NCBI GenBank assembly: GCA_002923375.1
Contig: BEIJ01000003.1
Span: 192,001 to 255,890, forward strand
Direction: 5' to 3'
Length of the DNA stretch: 63,890 nt
Source: a bacterium HR33
GTDB taxonomy: Bacteria > Gemmatimonadota > Gemmatimonadetes > Gemmatimonadales > GWC2-71-9
This document shows positions 8,544 to 17,658 of this stretch, piece after piece; the stretch's first letter is position 1; each line of letters starts with the position of its first letter. Below the pieces are notes generated by a model that worked only from the letters and a program-made list of their open reading frames with translations, was not told the DNA's origin and made no database searches. The translations under genes were made by a program, and so were the position numbers.

Positions 8544-10171
8544 TAGATCGGAAGCTCCTTGGCGGCCGGGCGGTTGTGGATCCAGATCAGAAAGAGAGTC
8601 CGGGTCACGAAGACCGCGCTTACGAACGACGCCAGAATTCCCACCGTGAGCGTGACCGCAAAGCCTTTTACCGGACCGGTCCCGAACTGGAACAGAAAGA
8701 GTGCCGTTAGCACCGTGGTCAGATTGGAGTCCACGATGGCCGGCATCGCGTGTTGGAATCCCGCATCCACCGCCATCCTAACCGTCTTGTTCTGCCGGAG
8801 TTCCTCTCGGATCCGCTCGAAGATCAGTACGTTGGCGTCCACCGCCATACCGATCGAAAGAATGAACCCGGCGAGTCCCGGCAGTGTGAGCGTCGCCCCA
8901 AACGCCGCCAGCCCGCCCAAGGTGAACAGTATGTAGAACGACAGCGCGACGACGGCCAGAAGGCCCGCAAAACGGTAGTAGGCTGCCGTAATCAGCACCA
9001 CGGCGAGCGCCCCTATTATGGCGGCCCGCTTGCCCTTCTCTATGGAGTCCCGCCCTAGGCTGGGTCCCACAGTGCGCTCTTCTACGATCACCAGCGGAAC
9101 CGGCAAGGCACCCGCCCTGAGCACCAAAGCCAGATCCTGAGCGTCCTGGAGTCTGGCGTTGGCCAGCTCGATCTGGCCCCTCTGGCCGATCTGGCTGCGG
9201 ATCACCGGCGGCGTTCCCTCGACTCTACCGTCCAGGATGATCGCCATGTGATCGCCTATGTGCTGGGCGGTGGCGCGGCTGAAGATCCGGCCGCCCGCCC
9301 GGGTGAGCTGGAAAGTCACGATCGCCTGGTTGAAGGTGGGATCGATCTGGGCTTGGGCATCGGCCAGGTACTCTCCCGTGATCACCGGCCGGCGCTCGAC
9401 GGCATAGAGCGGCCGATACGCCCGCGCGCCTCGGGATACGGGAGCCGCTCCCCACAACAATTCCAGCCCCCGCGGTATCAGCCGCTGGACTTCCGGGAGA
9501 TGTATGAGACTGTCCACCCTGGGATATTCTTCCTCGGGTACGAAAAACTCGCCGGGCACGTCCCCCGGCACCAGCAGGGACGTCAGCGGCCCCGGCGTTC
9601 CGGTGCCGAGCGTATCCGGCTCTTGCTGCCCTCTAGCAGTGTCCCCGCCTAGCAGCTGTTCGAGCGCTTCCGGGGCGCGCGCTGGGCCGCCCAAGGTGAT
9701 CCCTGCCCTGCGCAGTGCCGCGTCGATCTGCGGCAAGGCATCCCGGAACTGGTGCTGCATGTCCGTAATCCGCCACTCCAGAAACGCGGAGCGCTGTACT
9801 ATCTGCTTTGCCCGAGCCGGATCCCTGAGGCCGGGCAGCTCGACCACAATGCGCTCGTCTCCCACCCGCTGCACCAGCGGTTCGGCCACGCCGAACTCGT
9901 CGATTCTGGTCCGGATCACCCTGAGAGCTCGTTCCAGTGCGCCTGCGCGGTCCGCAACCGGTCCCCGGCTTTCATCGATCTCCAAAGCGAGGTGAATACC
10001 GCCCTGAAGATCTAGCCCCTGCTTGAGCGGGATTCGCCTGACGGTGGTGTCCCGCATCCGTCCGTCGGGCCCTCTTACCCGAATGGTGGTGTCTCGCGGT
10101 ATGAGGGAAAAGACGCTGCCGGCCACCAGCAGGGCGATGACTATCAGGCGGTTGCGGATATTCTTGGGCAT
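8543..10171 (-). CDS. secD: protein translocase subunit SecD
   Basis: 542 residues. Membrane partner of SecF in the late stage of protein export. N-terminal helix (about 8-24), 'LKQGLDLQGGIHLALE' motif, a P1 domain with the 'ERALRVIRTRIDEFGVAEPLVQ' segment, then a C-terminal six-helix domain with 'PGLAGFILSIGMAVDANVLIFERIREE', whose Asp takes part in proton movement. A loop at about residues 180-240 rich in Gly/Pro/Thr is an insert in the P1 region and varies among bacteria. ribF lies 23 nt upstream. Confidence 0.95.
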   Translation of the reverse strand: MPKNIRNRLIVIALLVAGSVFSLIPRDTTIRVRGPDGRMRDTTVRRIPLKQGLDLQGGIHLALEIDESRGPVADRAGALERALRVIRTRIDEFGVAEPLVQRVGDERIVVELPGLRDPARAKQIVQRSAFLEWRITDMQHQFRDALPQIDAALRRAGITLGGPARAPEALEQLLGGDTARGQQEPDTLGTGTPGPLTSLLVPGDVPGEFFVPEEEYPRVDSLIHLPEVQRLIPRGLELLWGAAPVSRGARAYRPLYAVERRPVITGEYLADAQAQIDPTFNQAIVTFQLTRAGGRIFSRATAQHIGDHMAIILDGRVEGTPPVIRSQIGQRGQIELANARLQDAQDLALVLRAGALPVPLVIVEERTVGPSLGRDSIEKGKRAAIIGALAVVLITAAYYRFAGLLAVVALSFYILFTLGGLAAFGATLTLPGLAGFILSIGMAVDANVLIFERIREELRQNKTVRMAVDAGFQHAMPAIVDSNLTTVLTALFLFQFGTGPVKGFAVTLTVGILASFVSAVFVTRTLFLIWIHNRPAAKELPI

Positions 10172-10194
10172 CGTTCGCGAAAAGTTCGGCGGCG

Positions 10195-11127
10195 TTAATG
10201 ACTAGCGGAGTGACCCGACGCTGTCAACGCATGCCGGGCCGCGGCAAAGTCTTGGTCTAGCTGCCGCTTGAGCGCCTCGGGGGACGGGAAGGTCATCACG
10301 TCCCTCAGTCTGGCAACCCACCACAACTTGATCTCGCGATCGTAGAGCTCTGCGTCGGTGTCGAAAAGATGTACTTCTATGGATCGTTCCGTCTCCCTAA
10401 AAGTCGGCCGGGGACCCTGGTGCATCATCCCACCGGCCTGCCCCCCGGCCCATTCCACCCGCACGGCATAGACTCCATCGGGCGGCAGCAGCTTGCGCGG
10501 ATCGGGAAGCTGCAGGTTGATGGTTCGGTAGCCCAATTCCCGGCCCCTGCCGGAGCCCCTTACCACACGGGCGATCATGCTGTAAGCCCGCCCCAGCAGA
10601 CGGCAGGCGGTGATCAGATCGCCCCCGGCCACGGCGCGGCGGATCAAAGTGCTGGAGACCGGCTTCCCGTCCACCGTTACGGCGTCCACCACGTCCACCG
10701 TAAAGCCGAGTTTCTGTCCTAGCTTGGTCAAGACGGTGACGTCCCCCGTTCTTCCCCGCCCTAGGCCGTGATCGTAGCCCACTACCAGCTCCCGCAGGTG
10801 GAAGCGGTCGATCAGCAGCCGGACGAACTGTTCCGGAGTGTATTGGGAGAGTTCTCGGGTGAACTTGAGGAACACCACCGCGTCCAGCTCGCTTTGCGCC
10901 AGGATCTCTCGCCTCTCGTCGGCCGGGGTAAGCAGGGGCGGAGCGGCGGGAGGATTGACTACCTCCAGCGGATGGGGCTCGAAGGTGACCAGCAGACTCC
11001 TGCGGTTGGCCTGCCGGGCGCGAAGAGCGATCTCTTCCAGCACCCTGCGGTGTCCTAGATGTACCCCGTCGAAGGTACCTACGGTGATGACCGTACCGCG
11101 CTCGCCGTCGGGAAGTGGGCCGCTCAT
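10195..11127 (-). CDS. ribF: bifunctional riboflavin kinase/FAD synthetase
   Basis: 310 residues. The N-terminal nucleotidyltransferase domain converts FMN to FAD ('GTFDGVHLGHRRVL' near residue 17, the HxGH site). The C-terminal riboflavin kinase domain phosphorylates riboflavin ('GRELGYRTINLQLPDPRKLLPPDGVYAV', about 195-220, and 'EVHLFDTDAELYDREIKLWW'). Both domains look complete. The ATG overlaps the truB stop as ATGA. The truB-ribF pair is a common arrangement downstream of infB-rbfA. Confidence 0.95.
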   Translation of the reverse strand: MSGPLPDGERGTVITVGTFDGVHLGHRRVLEEIALRARQANRRSLLVTFEPHPLEVVNPPAAPPLLTPADERREILAQSELDAVVFLKFTRELSQYTPEQFVRLLIDRFHLRELVVGYDHGLGRGRTGDVTVLTKLGQKLGFTVDVVDAVTVDGKPVSSTLIRRAVAGGDLITACRLLGRAYSMIARVVRGSGRGRELGYRTINLQLPDPRKLLPPDGVYAVRVEWAGGQAGGMMHQGPRPTFRETERSIEVHLFDTDAELYDREIKLWWVARLRDVMTFPSPEALKRQLDQDFAAARHALTASGHSASH

Positions 11128-11987
11128 GACGCTAGCACGACCTTGGGTTGCAAGCGACCTCTCTTGGGTTCGGCCACCGCTACCAGTTCCTCACCTTGTG
11201 CCAGCACCACGGGGCCGCCCCCGGCTCCGGGTCTGTCTCCCTCTAGGGGCTGTCCCAAGCGGACCCGGCGCGCGGTCTCCGGATCTATGTCGATCCGCGG
11301 CAAGTGCTTTAGCGCTTCCAGCGGTGAGATCAACCGGGCCTCCCCGGAGCGTATCGCCTCCAGGGAAAACGCGTCTTCCACCGCAAAGTCTCCTACCTGC
11401 ACGCGGCGCAGTTCTCTGAGATGGGCGCCGCAACCCAGTCCGGCGCCCAGGTCCCGGGCCAGCGAGCGGAGGTAAGTTCCGCTGCCGACTTCCGCCTCGA
11501 ACCAAACGTCCGGACCTTCCAGGGATAACAGCTCGAAGCGCTTGATCTCCACCAGTACCGGAGCGAGCTGGACCGGTTGTCCCCGCCGGGCGATGCGATA
11601 TGCCCGTTCTCCACCCACGTGCTTGGCCGAGTAGGCGGGAGGCACTTGCTCCCGCACTCCCGTGAGGCGCTGCATCGCCGCCGCGATCGATGCCGCATCC
11701 AGGTTCTTCCACGAGTCGCTGCGGGACAGCACCGAGCCGGTGGCGTCGTCGGTATCGGTGGTTTCTCCCAGCCGAATAGCTCCCCGGTACACCTTGGGTA
11801 ACCCGACCAGGTACCGGGACAGTCGCACGGCGGGCCCGACCAACACCAGCAAGAGACCGCTGGCGGCGGGATCTAGGGTTCCGGTGTGCCCGACTCGCCT
11901 CGTGCCGAAAGCGCGGCGCACCACGCGGACCACGTCGTGAGACGTGGGCCCGATCGGCTTGTCCGCCAGCAGCAGGCCGCTGTTCAG
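11124..11987 (-). CDS. truB: tRNA pseudouridine(55) synthase TruB, probable CTG start
   Basis: 287 residues if begun at CTG 11987. TruB makes pseudouridine 55 in the T loop of tRNAs. Catalytic motif 'GHTGTLDPAASG' contains the nucleophilic Asp, and 'SGTYLRSLARDLGAGLG' is the later substrate motif. The first ordinary start in frame (GTG, 11933) would delete the conserved N-terminus 'GLLLADKPIGPTSHDVV'. Upstream of that segment the only plausible initiator is CTG, giving (M)NSGLLLADKP. This CTG overlaps the rbfA stop as CTGA, in the same way that other junctions here are ATGA or GTGA, and GGAAGAG lies 8 nt upstream as a ribosome site. ATC immediately before it is a weaker alternative. Confidence 0.93.
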   Translation of the reverse strand: MNSGLLLADKPIGPTSHDVVRVVRRAFGTRRVGHTGTLDPAASGLLLVLVGPAVRLSRYLVGLPKVYRGAIRLGETTDTDDATGSVLSRSDSWKNLDAASIAAAMQRLTGVREQVPPAYSAKHVGGERAYRIARRGQPVQLAPVLVEIKRFELLSLEGPDVWFEAEVGSGTYLRSLARDLGAGLGCGAHLRELRRVQVGDFAVEDAFSLEAIRSGEARLISPLEALKHLPRIDIDPETARRVRLGQPLEGDRPGAGGGPVVLAQGEELVAVAEPKRGRLQPKVVLAS

Positions 11988-12349
11988 GATTGCGACTCTT
12001 CCCGTTTGATCTGGGCCAGGAGTTCGTCGATACGCCGGGCGTGTTCCAACGACCGGTCCAGCCGAAAGTGCAGTTCCGGAGTGGTGCGCAGGCTCAGGTG
12101 TTGAGCGAGATAGGTTCGCAGAAAGCCCTTGGCGCTGTTGAGTCCCTCTATGCTCCGCGCTTTTTCTTCTTCCGAGCCCATCACGCTCACGCGCACCGTG
12201 GCGTGGCTGGCGTCGGCCGTCACGCTCACGCCGGTGATCGTTATGAATCCCACCCTCGGATCTTTCAGTTCGGTCATGAGGGCGTCGGCCAGCGTCTCTT
12301 TGATCAGTGCAGCGAGCCGTTCGGGACGGTGCTTCGGCTGCCGGCTCAT
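11984..12349 (-). CDS. rbfA: 30S ribosome-binding factor RbfA
   Basis: 121 residues, typical length. RbfA binds free 30S subunits near helix 1 of 16S rRNA and is needed for late maturation, especially in the cold. Recognised by 'RPERLAALIKETLADALMTELKDPRVGFITITGV' at the start (KH-like fold), 'SHATVRVSVMG' and the 'TTPELHFRLDRSLEHARRIDELL' C-terminal segment. The ATG at 12349 overlaps the DUF503 stop as ATGA; an in-frame extension to 12484 is shadow. Confidence 0.95.
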   Translation of the reverse strand: MSRQPKHRPERLAALIKETLADALMTELKDPRVGFITITGVSVTADASHATVRVSVMGSEEEKARSIEGLNSAKGFLRTYLAQHLSLRTTPELHFRLDRSLEHARRIDELLAQIKREESQS

Positions 12350-12627
12350 TGGAAGTAGGTAGCCGAGTCGATGATCCTCGCGAGCGGTTCGCTGGCTACC
12401 ATCCGATCGGCGGCGCTGAGGACTTCCTCCGCGTGACGGCGGCTTTCGGCGATCACGCAGCAACTCAGCTCGGCTCTCTGCCACAGATCCTGGTGATTGG
12501 TTTCAGCCACCGATACATTGAAGCGGCGGTGGAGTCTCTCCTTGAGACTCGACAGGATCTGGCGCTTGTCTTTGAGGGAGCGGCATCCGTTGAGATGCAG
12601 CTCCCAAGTCACTACTCCCACTACCAC
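12346..12627 (-). CDS. DUF503 (YlxP-like) protein
   Basis: 93 residues, whole-length DUF503 protein. The family opens 'MVVGVVTWELHLNGCRSLKDKRQ' and has 'RRFNVSVAETNHQDLWQRAEL' in the middle, both visible. The same gene lies between infB and rbfA in Bacillus (ylxP) and many other bacteria, so a role in ribosome assembly or RNA binding is suspected, but the function is not established. It begins 1 nt after infB and overlaps rbfA by ATGA. Confidence 0.9.
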   Translation of the reverse strand: MVVGVVTWELHLNGCRSLKDKRQILSSLKERLHRRFNVSVAETNHQDLWQRAELSCCVIAESRRHAEEVLSAADRMVASEPLARIIDSATYFQ

Positions 12628-12628
12628 T

Positions 12629-15322
12629 TTACTCTTTCGTGGCGCCCGCCGGCGTGAGCGAGCGGGCGACCTCCTCGATCTGATAGGTTTCCAGGACGTC
12701 GCCCACCTTTATATCGTTGAAATTCTCGATACCGATGCCGCACTCCAGCCCCTCCCTGACCTCCCGCACGTCGTCCTTGAACCGCTTCAAGCTCGCTATC
12801 TCTCCGTCGTAAATCTCCACCCCGTCGCGCACCACGCGGATGCGCGCTCCCCGCCGGATAACTCCCGAACGCACCCGGCAGCCGGCCACCGTACCCACTC
12901 CCGAGATGCGGAACGTCTGGAGCACTTCGGCCTCGCCCAGCACCACTTCCCGCTTCTCCGGAGCCAGCATCCCTTCCAGGGCGGACTTGACGTCCTCTAC
13001 CGCGTCGTAGATGACCCGGTAGGTTCGGATGTCCACCTTCTCCCTTTCAGCCGCCGCCCGGGCGTTGGCGTCGGGCCGCACGTGGAAGCCGATGATGATC
13101 GCTTCCGACGCCTTGGCCAGCAACACATCGCTCTCGGTGATCGCCCCGACACCGCGGTGGATCACTTCCACCCTCACCTCCCCGGTCGACAGCTGGGCGA
13201 AGGCGTCCGCTAGCGCCTCGGCCGGACCGCTCTGATCCGCCTTGATGATGATCTTGAGGGTCGGTATCGCCTTACCCTCGCCAATCTGCTTGGAGAGTTC
13301 TTCCAGAGAAACTCCCCGGCTGGTACGGCGGTGGTGCGCTTCCCGGTCCAACCGCTGGCGCTTCTGAGCGATCTCCCGCGCCTGTTGCGCGCTGGGCACC
13401 ACAATGAACATGTCTCCCGCCTGGGGCACGCTCTCGAAGCCCAGCACCTGCACCGGAATCGACGGGCCCGCTTCCTCCACCCGGTTGCCGCGCTCGTCGA
13501 ACATGGCGCGCACCCGCCCCGCCAAATTCCCGCACACGAAATCGTCTCCCACCTTCAGCGTGCCGTTCTGTACCAGCACCGTGGCCAGCGGCCCCTTACC
13601 CGGATCCAGCGAGCTCTCGATCACCGTCCCGCGAGCCAGACGGCGCGGATTGGCCCGCTTGTCCAACAACTCGGCCTGCAACAAGATCTTCTCGAGCAGC
13701 TCGTCCACACCCTGGCCCGTCTTGGCCGAGATCGCCGCCCACATGGTATCGCCGCCGAAATCCTCTAGCACCACGCCGTGCTTCAAAAGATCCTGCTTCA
13801 CCTTCTCCACGTTCGCCGTCGGAAGGTCGATCTTGTTGATCGCCACCACGATCGGCACGCCCGCGTTCTTGGCGTGGCTGATCGCCTCCACCGTCTGGGG
13901 CATTACCTGATCGTCCGCCGCCACCACCAAAACCACGATGTCGGTCACCTGCGCGCCCCGAGCCCGCATGGCGGTGAACGCCTCGTGACCCGGCGTGTCC
14001 AGGAAGGTGATTCCCTTACCGTCGGAAAGGGTGACGTGATACGCCCCGATGTGCTGGGTTATTCCTCCAGCCTCGCCGGCTATCACGTTGGTCTTGCGGA
14101 TGTAGTCCAGCAGGGAGGTCTTACCGTGGTCCACATGTCCCATGACCGTTACCACCGGCGGCCTGGGGAGCAGATCCTCGGGACGGTCCTCCTCTTCGGC
14201 CAGCAGATCAGCCGGAGCGTACTCTTCCTCTCTCACCGCACGGAAACCGAATGCCTCCGCGATGAGCTCGATCTGATCGAAGTCGAGCCGCTGGTTCACC
14301 GTCACCATCATGCCCAGTTCCTTGAAGCAGAAGGTGACTATCTGAGTGGGCGGAACGTTGAGAATTGCGGCCAGCTCGGAAACCGTAATGAACTCGTTGA
14401 CTCGGACCGTGGTCCGCTCCCGCTCGAGCTCCTCCGCGCGGCGCTGCTCTTCCAGTTCGCGCAACGACTCGTCCTCTCGCCGCTTGGGTGCCTTCTTTAC
14501 CCCGGTACCCTTGAGCGACGCCAACGTGCGGCTGATGTTCGCCTGCACCGCCTCCTGGTCCACCTGCCCCCGCTTCCCCTTGCGCCGCTTCTTCTTGTCC
14601 CGCCGCCTCTCTTCGGCCACTTCCCCCGGGGCGGCGGAAGCCACCGGGCGCGGAGCTTGCACCCCGGGAGCCGCGGAAGCCACAGGCTTGATCCAGCCCG
14701 AGGCTGCGGGACGGGGAATCTTCTTGGGGACGACCGGCTCCGGCTGCACCTCCGCCGCCGGCTTCTGCTCTTCTACCGGAGGTTCCTGGGCCGCCTCCTC
14801 CGGCTTGGCTTCGGCCGCGGGTTCGGCTGCTCCGGCTGCAGCCCCTGCGCCGGCCGGAGCCGGCTCCTCCACTACCTCCACCGGCGGTATCGGTTCCTTG
14901 AACAGAGCCGCAGCCCGTTCCTCCAGCGAGGGCTTGGGTTCCGGCACCAAGGGCGGCAGCACCAGCTCCCGCTCGGCCGCCGCCTGAGCCTCCTCCGCCT
15001 CTTTCTGCCGGGCCTGCTCGGCTGCCTCTTTCGCCGCGACCTCAGCAGCCGTGCGCCGCCGCCTCACCGGCCGGACTTCCTGCGCCTGCGATTTCGCGGC
15101 CTTAGACCGCTTCGCCTTCGCAGTGCCTTTGCCCGCTCCCTTCCCTTCGCCCTGGCGGCGCTTCTCCCGCTCCCAGCGGGCCCTCACCAGCGCAACTTGT
15201 CCGGGATCGAGGGCCGAGAGATGGCTCCGCACGTGAATGTTCATCTCGGCCAACAAGCCGATCACCCGCTCGGCCTCCACCCCGAACTCTGCGGCCAGGT
15301 CATGGATCCGCGTCTTGGTCAC
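12629..15322 (-). CDS. infB: translation initiation factor IF-2
   Basis: 897 residues. GTPase that brings fMet-tRNA to the 30S subunit and promotes subunit joining. The first 45 residues form the IF2_N motif ('RIHDLAAEFGVEAERVIGLL'). A long low-complexity Ala/Glu/Lys/Pro linker follows to about residue 270, then a second IF2_N-like segment, the G domain ('MGHVDHGKTSLLD', 'DTPGHEAF', 'NKIDLP') and the beta-barrel and C-terminal domains ending 'GIENFNDIKVGDVLETYQ'. The start is GTG overlapping the ylxQ stop as GTGA. Confidence 0.97.
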   Translation of the reverse strand: MTKTRIHDLAAEFGVEAERVIGLLAEMNIHVRSHLSALDPGQVALVRARWEREKRRQGEGKGAGKGTAKAKRSKAAKSQAQEVRPVRRRRTAAEVAAKEAAEQARQKEAEEAQAAAERELVLPPLVPEPKPSLEERAAALFKEPIPPVEVVEEPAPAGAGAAAGAAEPAAEAKPEEAAQEPPVEEQKPAAEVQPEPVVPKKIPRPAASGWIKPVASAAPGVQAPRPVASAAPGEVAEERRRDKKKRRKGKRGQVDQEAVQANISRTLASLKGTGVKKAPKRREDESLRELEEQRRAEELERERTTVRVNEFITVSELAAILNVPPTQIVTFCFKELGMMVTVNQRLDFDQIELIAEAFGFRAVREEEYAPADLLAEEEDRPEDLLPRPPVVTVMGHVDHGKTSLLDYIRKTNVIAGEAGGITQHIGAYHVTLSDGKGITFLDTPGHEAFTAMRARGAQVTDIVVLVVAADDQVMPQTVEAISHAKNAGVPIVVAINKIDLPTANVEKVKQDLLKHGVVLEDFGGDTMWAAISAKTGQGVDELLEKILLQAELLDKRANPRRLARGTVIESSLDPGKGPLATVLVQNGTLKVGDDFVCGNLAGRVRAMFDERGNRVEEAGPSIPVQVLGFESVPQAGDMFIVVPSAQQAREIAQKRQRLDREAHHRRTSRGVSLEELSKQIGEGKAIPTLKIIIKADQSGPAEALADAFAQLSTGEVRVEVIHRGVGAITESDVLLAKASEAIIIGFHVRPDANARAAAEREKVDIRTYRVIYDAVEDVKSALEGMLAPEKREVVLGEAEVLQTFRISGVGTVAGCRVRSGVIRRGARIRVVRDGVEIYDGEIASLKRFKDDVREVREGLECGIGIENFNDIKVGDVLETYQIEEVARSLTPAGATKE

Positions 15323-15651
15323 CTTTCCTCCACCGATGTACTGCTAAAATCTAACGATCGCGACTGCAATATCCCTCGGGCCAGCTCCCCGCGCTTCACT
15401 CCCGCAGACCCTACCGGTCCCTTGCCCAAGATTCTGCCCAGCTCCGCTGCCTCGGGCCCCACGATTGTCGGGACGCCCCGATAGCGCGCCAATCTTCCCA
15501 CCTTCTCTTCCACCCGCCTGCTGCAATCCCCCGCCAAAACGACCACCCCTAGTTCCCCGCGGCGCAAGCTGCGCCGCACAGCCTCAGTTCCGACCACCAC
15601 CGCGCCGGCGCGTCTGGCCAGGCCCAAGAGCCTGAGCTGCTCCCGACTCAC
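15319..15651 (-). CDS. YlxQ-like L7Ae/L30e family RNA-binding protein
   Basis: 110 residues. The L7Ae/L30e fold is indicated by 'LLGLARRAGAVVVGTEAVRRSLRRGELGVVVLAGDCS' (split here as the usual A-G-x-x-x-G-T pattern), 'YRGVPTIVG' and 'ELGRILGKG'. Bacterial YlxQ proteins bind RNA kink-turns and are encoded in nusA-infB operons. The small ylxR gene that usually precedes it is absent: nusA overlaps directly as GTGA. Exact role unknown. Confidence 0.85.
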   Translation of the reverse strand: MSREQLRLLGLARRAGAVVVGTEAVRRSLRRGELGVVVLAGDCSRRVEEKVGRLARYRGVPTIVGPEAAELGRILGKGPVGSAGVKRGELARGILQSRSLDFSSTSVEER

Positions 15652-17012
15652 GGCGTCGGCGAGGGCGCCTCCGGAGTTCCGGGAGTCTGTTGCTGCTCGC
15701 TCGCCGCCTCGGACTCGGGGCTTTCCTCGGTAAGCTCGGCCAAGAAGGCGAGCAACTCGTCGGTAAGTTGTTCGGTCATGCCCGGGATCTTCAACAGGTC
15801 CTCGCGGTCCAAGTCCAGAATGTCCCGCAGGGTCTCCATCCCGGCAGCGTTCAATATCTTCACCGCCTCGGCCGGCATCCCCTTGAGCTCGTCCAGGCGC
15901 ACCTCAGCCACCAGATCGTCCGCCGGCGGAAGCGGCGCAAAGAGCGGACCCTCTCCGCCCCGCTCCAGCCACTCCCGGCTCGAATAAAGATCGATCTTCC
16001 AGCCGGTAAGCTCGGACGCCAACCTCACGTTCTGCCCGTTCCGGCCGATGGCCAGCGACAATTGGTCCTCGTCCACGATCGCCTGAATAGTGCGCGTCTC
16101 CGGGTCCGAAAAGACCCGAGCCACCCGCGCAGGAGCCAGGGCCATCCGGGCAAAGCGCTCGGGGTCCGGAGACCACGGCACGATATCGATCCTCTCGCCG
16201 CCCAACTCGTTGACCACCGCTTGAACCCGGCTCCCTTTCAGACCCACACACGCGCCGACCGGGTCGATCGAATCGTCACGGCTGCTCACAGCGATTTTGG
16301 TGCGCCCCCCCACTTCCCGAGCCACAGCCCGGATTTCCACGATCCCTTGCTGAATCTCCGGTACCTCCAACTTGAAAAGCGCCTTGACGAACATCGGGTC
16401 GGCGCGGGAAAGGATCAAACGCGGCCCCTTGGGAGTCTCTTCCAATTTCTTGAGGACCGCCCGTATGGTGTCACCCTGATGGAAATGCTCTCTCGGGTTC
16501 TGCTCCCGGTACGGAATGATCGCCTCCGCCTCGCGGAACTTGTTGAGCATTATCACTAGCTTTCCCCGCTCGATCTGCTGGATCTCGCCCGAGAGCAGCT
16601 CCCCCACCTTGTCGGAAAACTCCTCGCGGATCCGCGTGCGCTCGCCCTCCCTGACCTTCTGGATGATTCGCTGCTTGGCCGCCTGCACCGCCGTGCGCCC
16701 GAACGTCTCAAACGGCACTTCCTCCTCCAACACATCGCCGATCTGAAAGTCCGGATCCTCCCAGCGCGCTTCCTCCAGGGAGATCTGAGTGCCGGGATCC
16801 TCCACCGTCTCGACCACCGTCTTCAGGACCACCACTCGAATCTTCCCTCCCAACTCGTCGATCTCGATCTCCGAACGCACGTTGGGACCGTATTTCTTGA
16901 TCAAGGCGGCATGTATCCCTTCCCGCAGCAGCTCTACCAGCTCGCCGCGGTCCAGTTGCTTGACCTTCTCCAGTTCCTTCAGGGCTGCCGCCACTTCGGC
17001 GGATGTCTTCAT
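15648..17012 (-). CDS. nusA: transcription termination/antitermination factor NusA
   Basis: 454 residues. NusA binds RNA polymerase and nascent RNA, stimulates pausing and intrinsic termination and takes part in antitermination. Order seen: N-terminal polymerase-binding domain (1-125), S1 domain (about 135-200), KH1 and KH2 ('DPVGACVGLKGSRVQAVVNELGGE', 'LAIGRNGQNVRLASELTGWKIDL'), and one C-terminal helix-hairpin-helix repeat ('MPAEAVKILNAAGMETLRDIL'). The tail is acidic and Pro/Thr-rich. It follows rimP by 75 nt. A terminator-like hairpin in the operon leader (17613-17642) could allow NusA to control its own synthesis. Confidence 0.97.
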   Translation of the reverse strand: MKTSAEVAAALKELEKVKQLDRGELVELLREGIHAALIKKYGPNVRSEIEIDELGGKIRVVVLKTVVETVEDPGTQISLEEARWEDPDFQIGDVLEEEVPFETFGRTAVQAAKQRIIQKVREGERTRIREEFSDKVGELLSGEIQQIERGKLVIMLNKFREAEAIIPYREQNPREHFHQGDTIRAVLKKLEETPKGPRLILSRADPMFVKALFKLEVPEIQQGIVEIRAVAREVGGRTKIAVSSRDDSIDPVGACVGLKGSRVQAVVNELGGERIDIVPWSPDPERFARMALAPARVARVFSDPETRTIQAIVDEDQLSLAIGRNGQNVRLASELTGWKIDLYSSREWLERGGEGPLFAPLPPADDLVAEVRLDELKGMPAEAVKILNAAGMETLRDILDLDREDLLKIPGMTEQLTDELLAFLAELTEESPESEAASEQQQTPGTPEAPSPTP

Positions 17013-17087
17013 TCGATCTCCTTCAGGCGTCCCGGCATTCGCCGGCTTACTCAGTTCCAGGACCGTTTTAATGTTGGGCGAAATCGC

Positions 17088-17582
17088 TCAAGGCTCCTCG
17101 CCCCAATCAAAAGCTTCCCAATCCACCACCAGCGTGGCGTCCCGGGCTTCCTCGATCGGTACCGTGAGCTCGGCACCCCCGGAGGGTCGTAGCACAACCG
17201 ATCGTTCCTCTCTCATCACCCGAACGATAGTGGCCCGCACCCGACCCAAACCCTTGAGCTTCACGTTCACGTCCCGCCCGGCAAAGCGCTCCCAATGCTC
17301 GATCCAGCGTACCGGTCTCTCGATCCCGGGCGAGGAAACCTCCAACACGTAGTTGTCTCCCAGCACCCCGGTCTCGTCCAGCCAACGCTCCAGGGAACGG
17401 CTTACCGTCTCGCAGTCGCCCACGGTCACGCCGCGGCCCGGAGCCGCGTCCGGACGATCGATACGCACCTGCATGCGAGCCCGGCGGGAAGATCCGGCTT
17501 GCCGGAGGTCCACCAGCTCGAAACCCAGCAGGCTCACCCTGCGCCGTACCTCTTCGGTCAGATCCGGAAAGCCAGCCGGCAT
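17088..17582 (-). CDS. rimP: ribosome maturation factor RimP
   Basis: 164 residues, the expected length. RimP assists early 30S assembly. Features: 'LGFELVDLRQAGSSRRARMQVRIDRP' at the start, 'CETVSRSLERWLDETGVLGDNYVLEVSSPGIERP', the family hallmark 'LEVSSPGIERPV', and an Sm-like C-terminal barrel ('GRDVNVKLKG'). The frame is open to 17687, but the upstream part would cross a promoter and terminator-like hairpin, so ATG 17582 is chosen. First gene of the rimP-nusA-infB operon. Confidence 0.92.
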   Translation of the reverse strand: MPAGFPDLTEEVRRRVSLLGFELVDLRQAGSSRRARMQVRIDRPDAAPGRGVTVGDCETVSRSLERWLDETGVLGDNYVLEVSSPGIERPVRWIEHWERFAGRDVNVKLKGLGRVRATIVRVMREERSVVLRPSGGAELTVPIEEARDATLVVDWEAFDWGEEP

Positions 17583-17612
17583 CGCTACTTCAAGAGCAAG
17601 TTCAGAATTTCC

Positions 17613-17642
17613 AAAAAAAAGGGCGGGCCCAACTTCGCCCGC
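17613..17642 (-). terminator. terminator-like hairpin in the rimP-nusA leader
   Basis: On the minus strand GCGGGC and GCCCGC (complement of 17637-17642 and 17623-17628) form a GC-rich stem, followed after two C by eight T (17613-17620). It lies between the promoter at 17659-17687 and the rimP ATG at 17582, only 30 nt before the ATG, which leaves no room for another promoter. It therefore probably acts as an attenuator rather than as the end of the pgeF transcript. Confidence 0.65.
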
Positions 17643-17658
17643 ACCACTCTCGGCTAAC

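Noticed and set aside
13778-15484. 568-residue open frame on the plus strand
   Set aside because: Antisense to infB, Arg/Leu/His-rich shadow of the Ala/Glu-rich linker; no domain.
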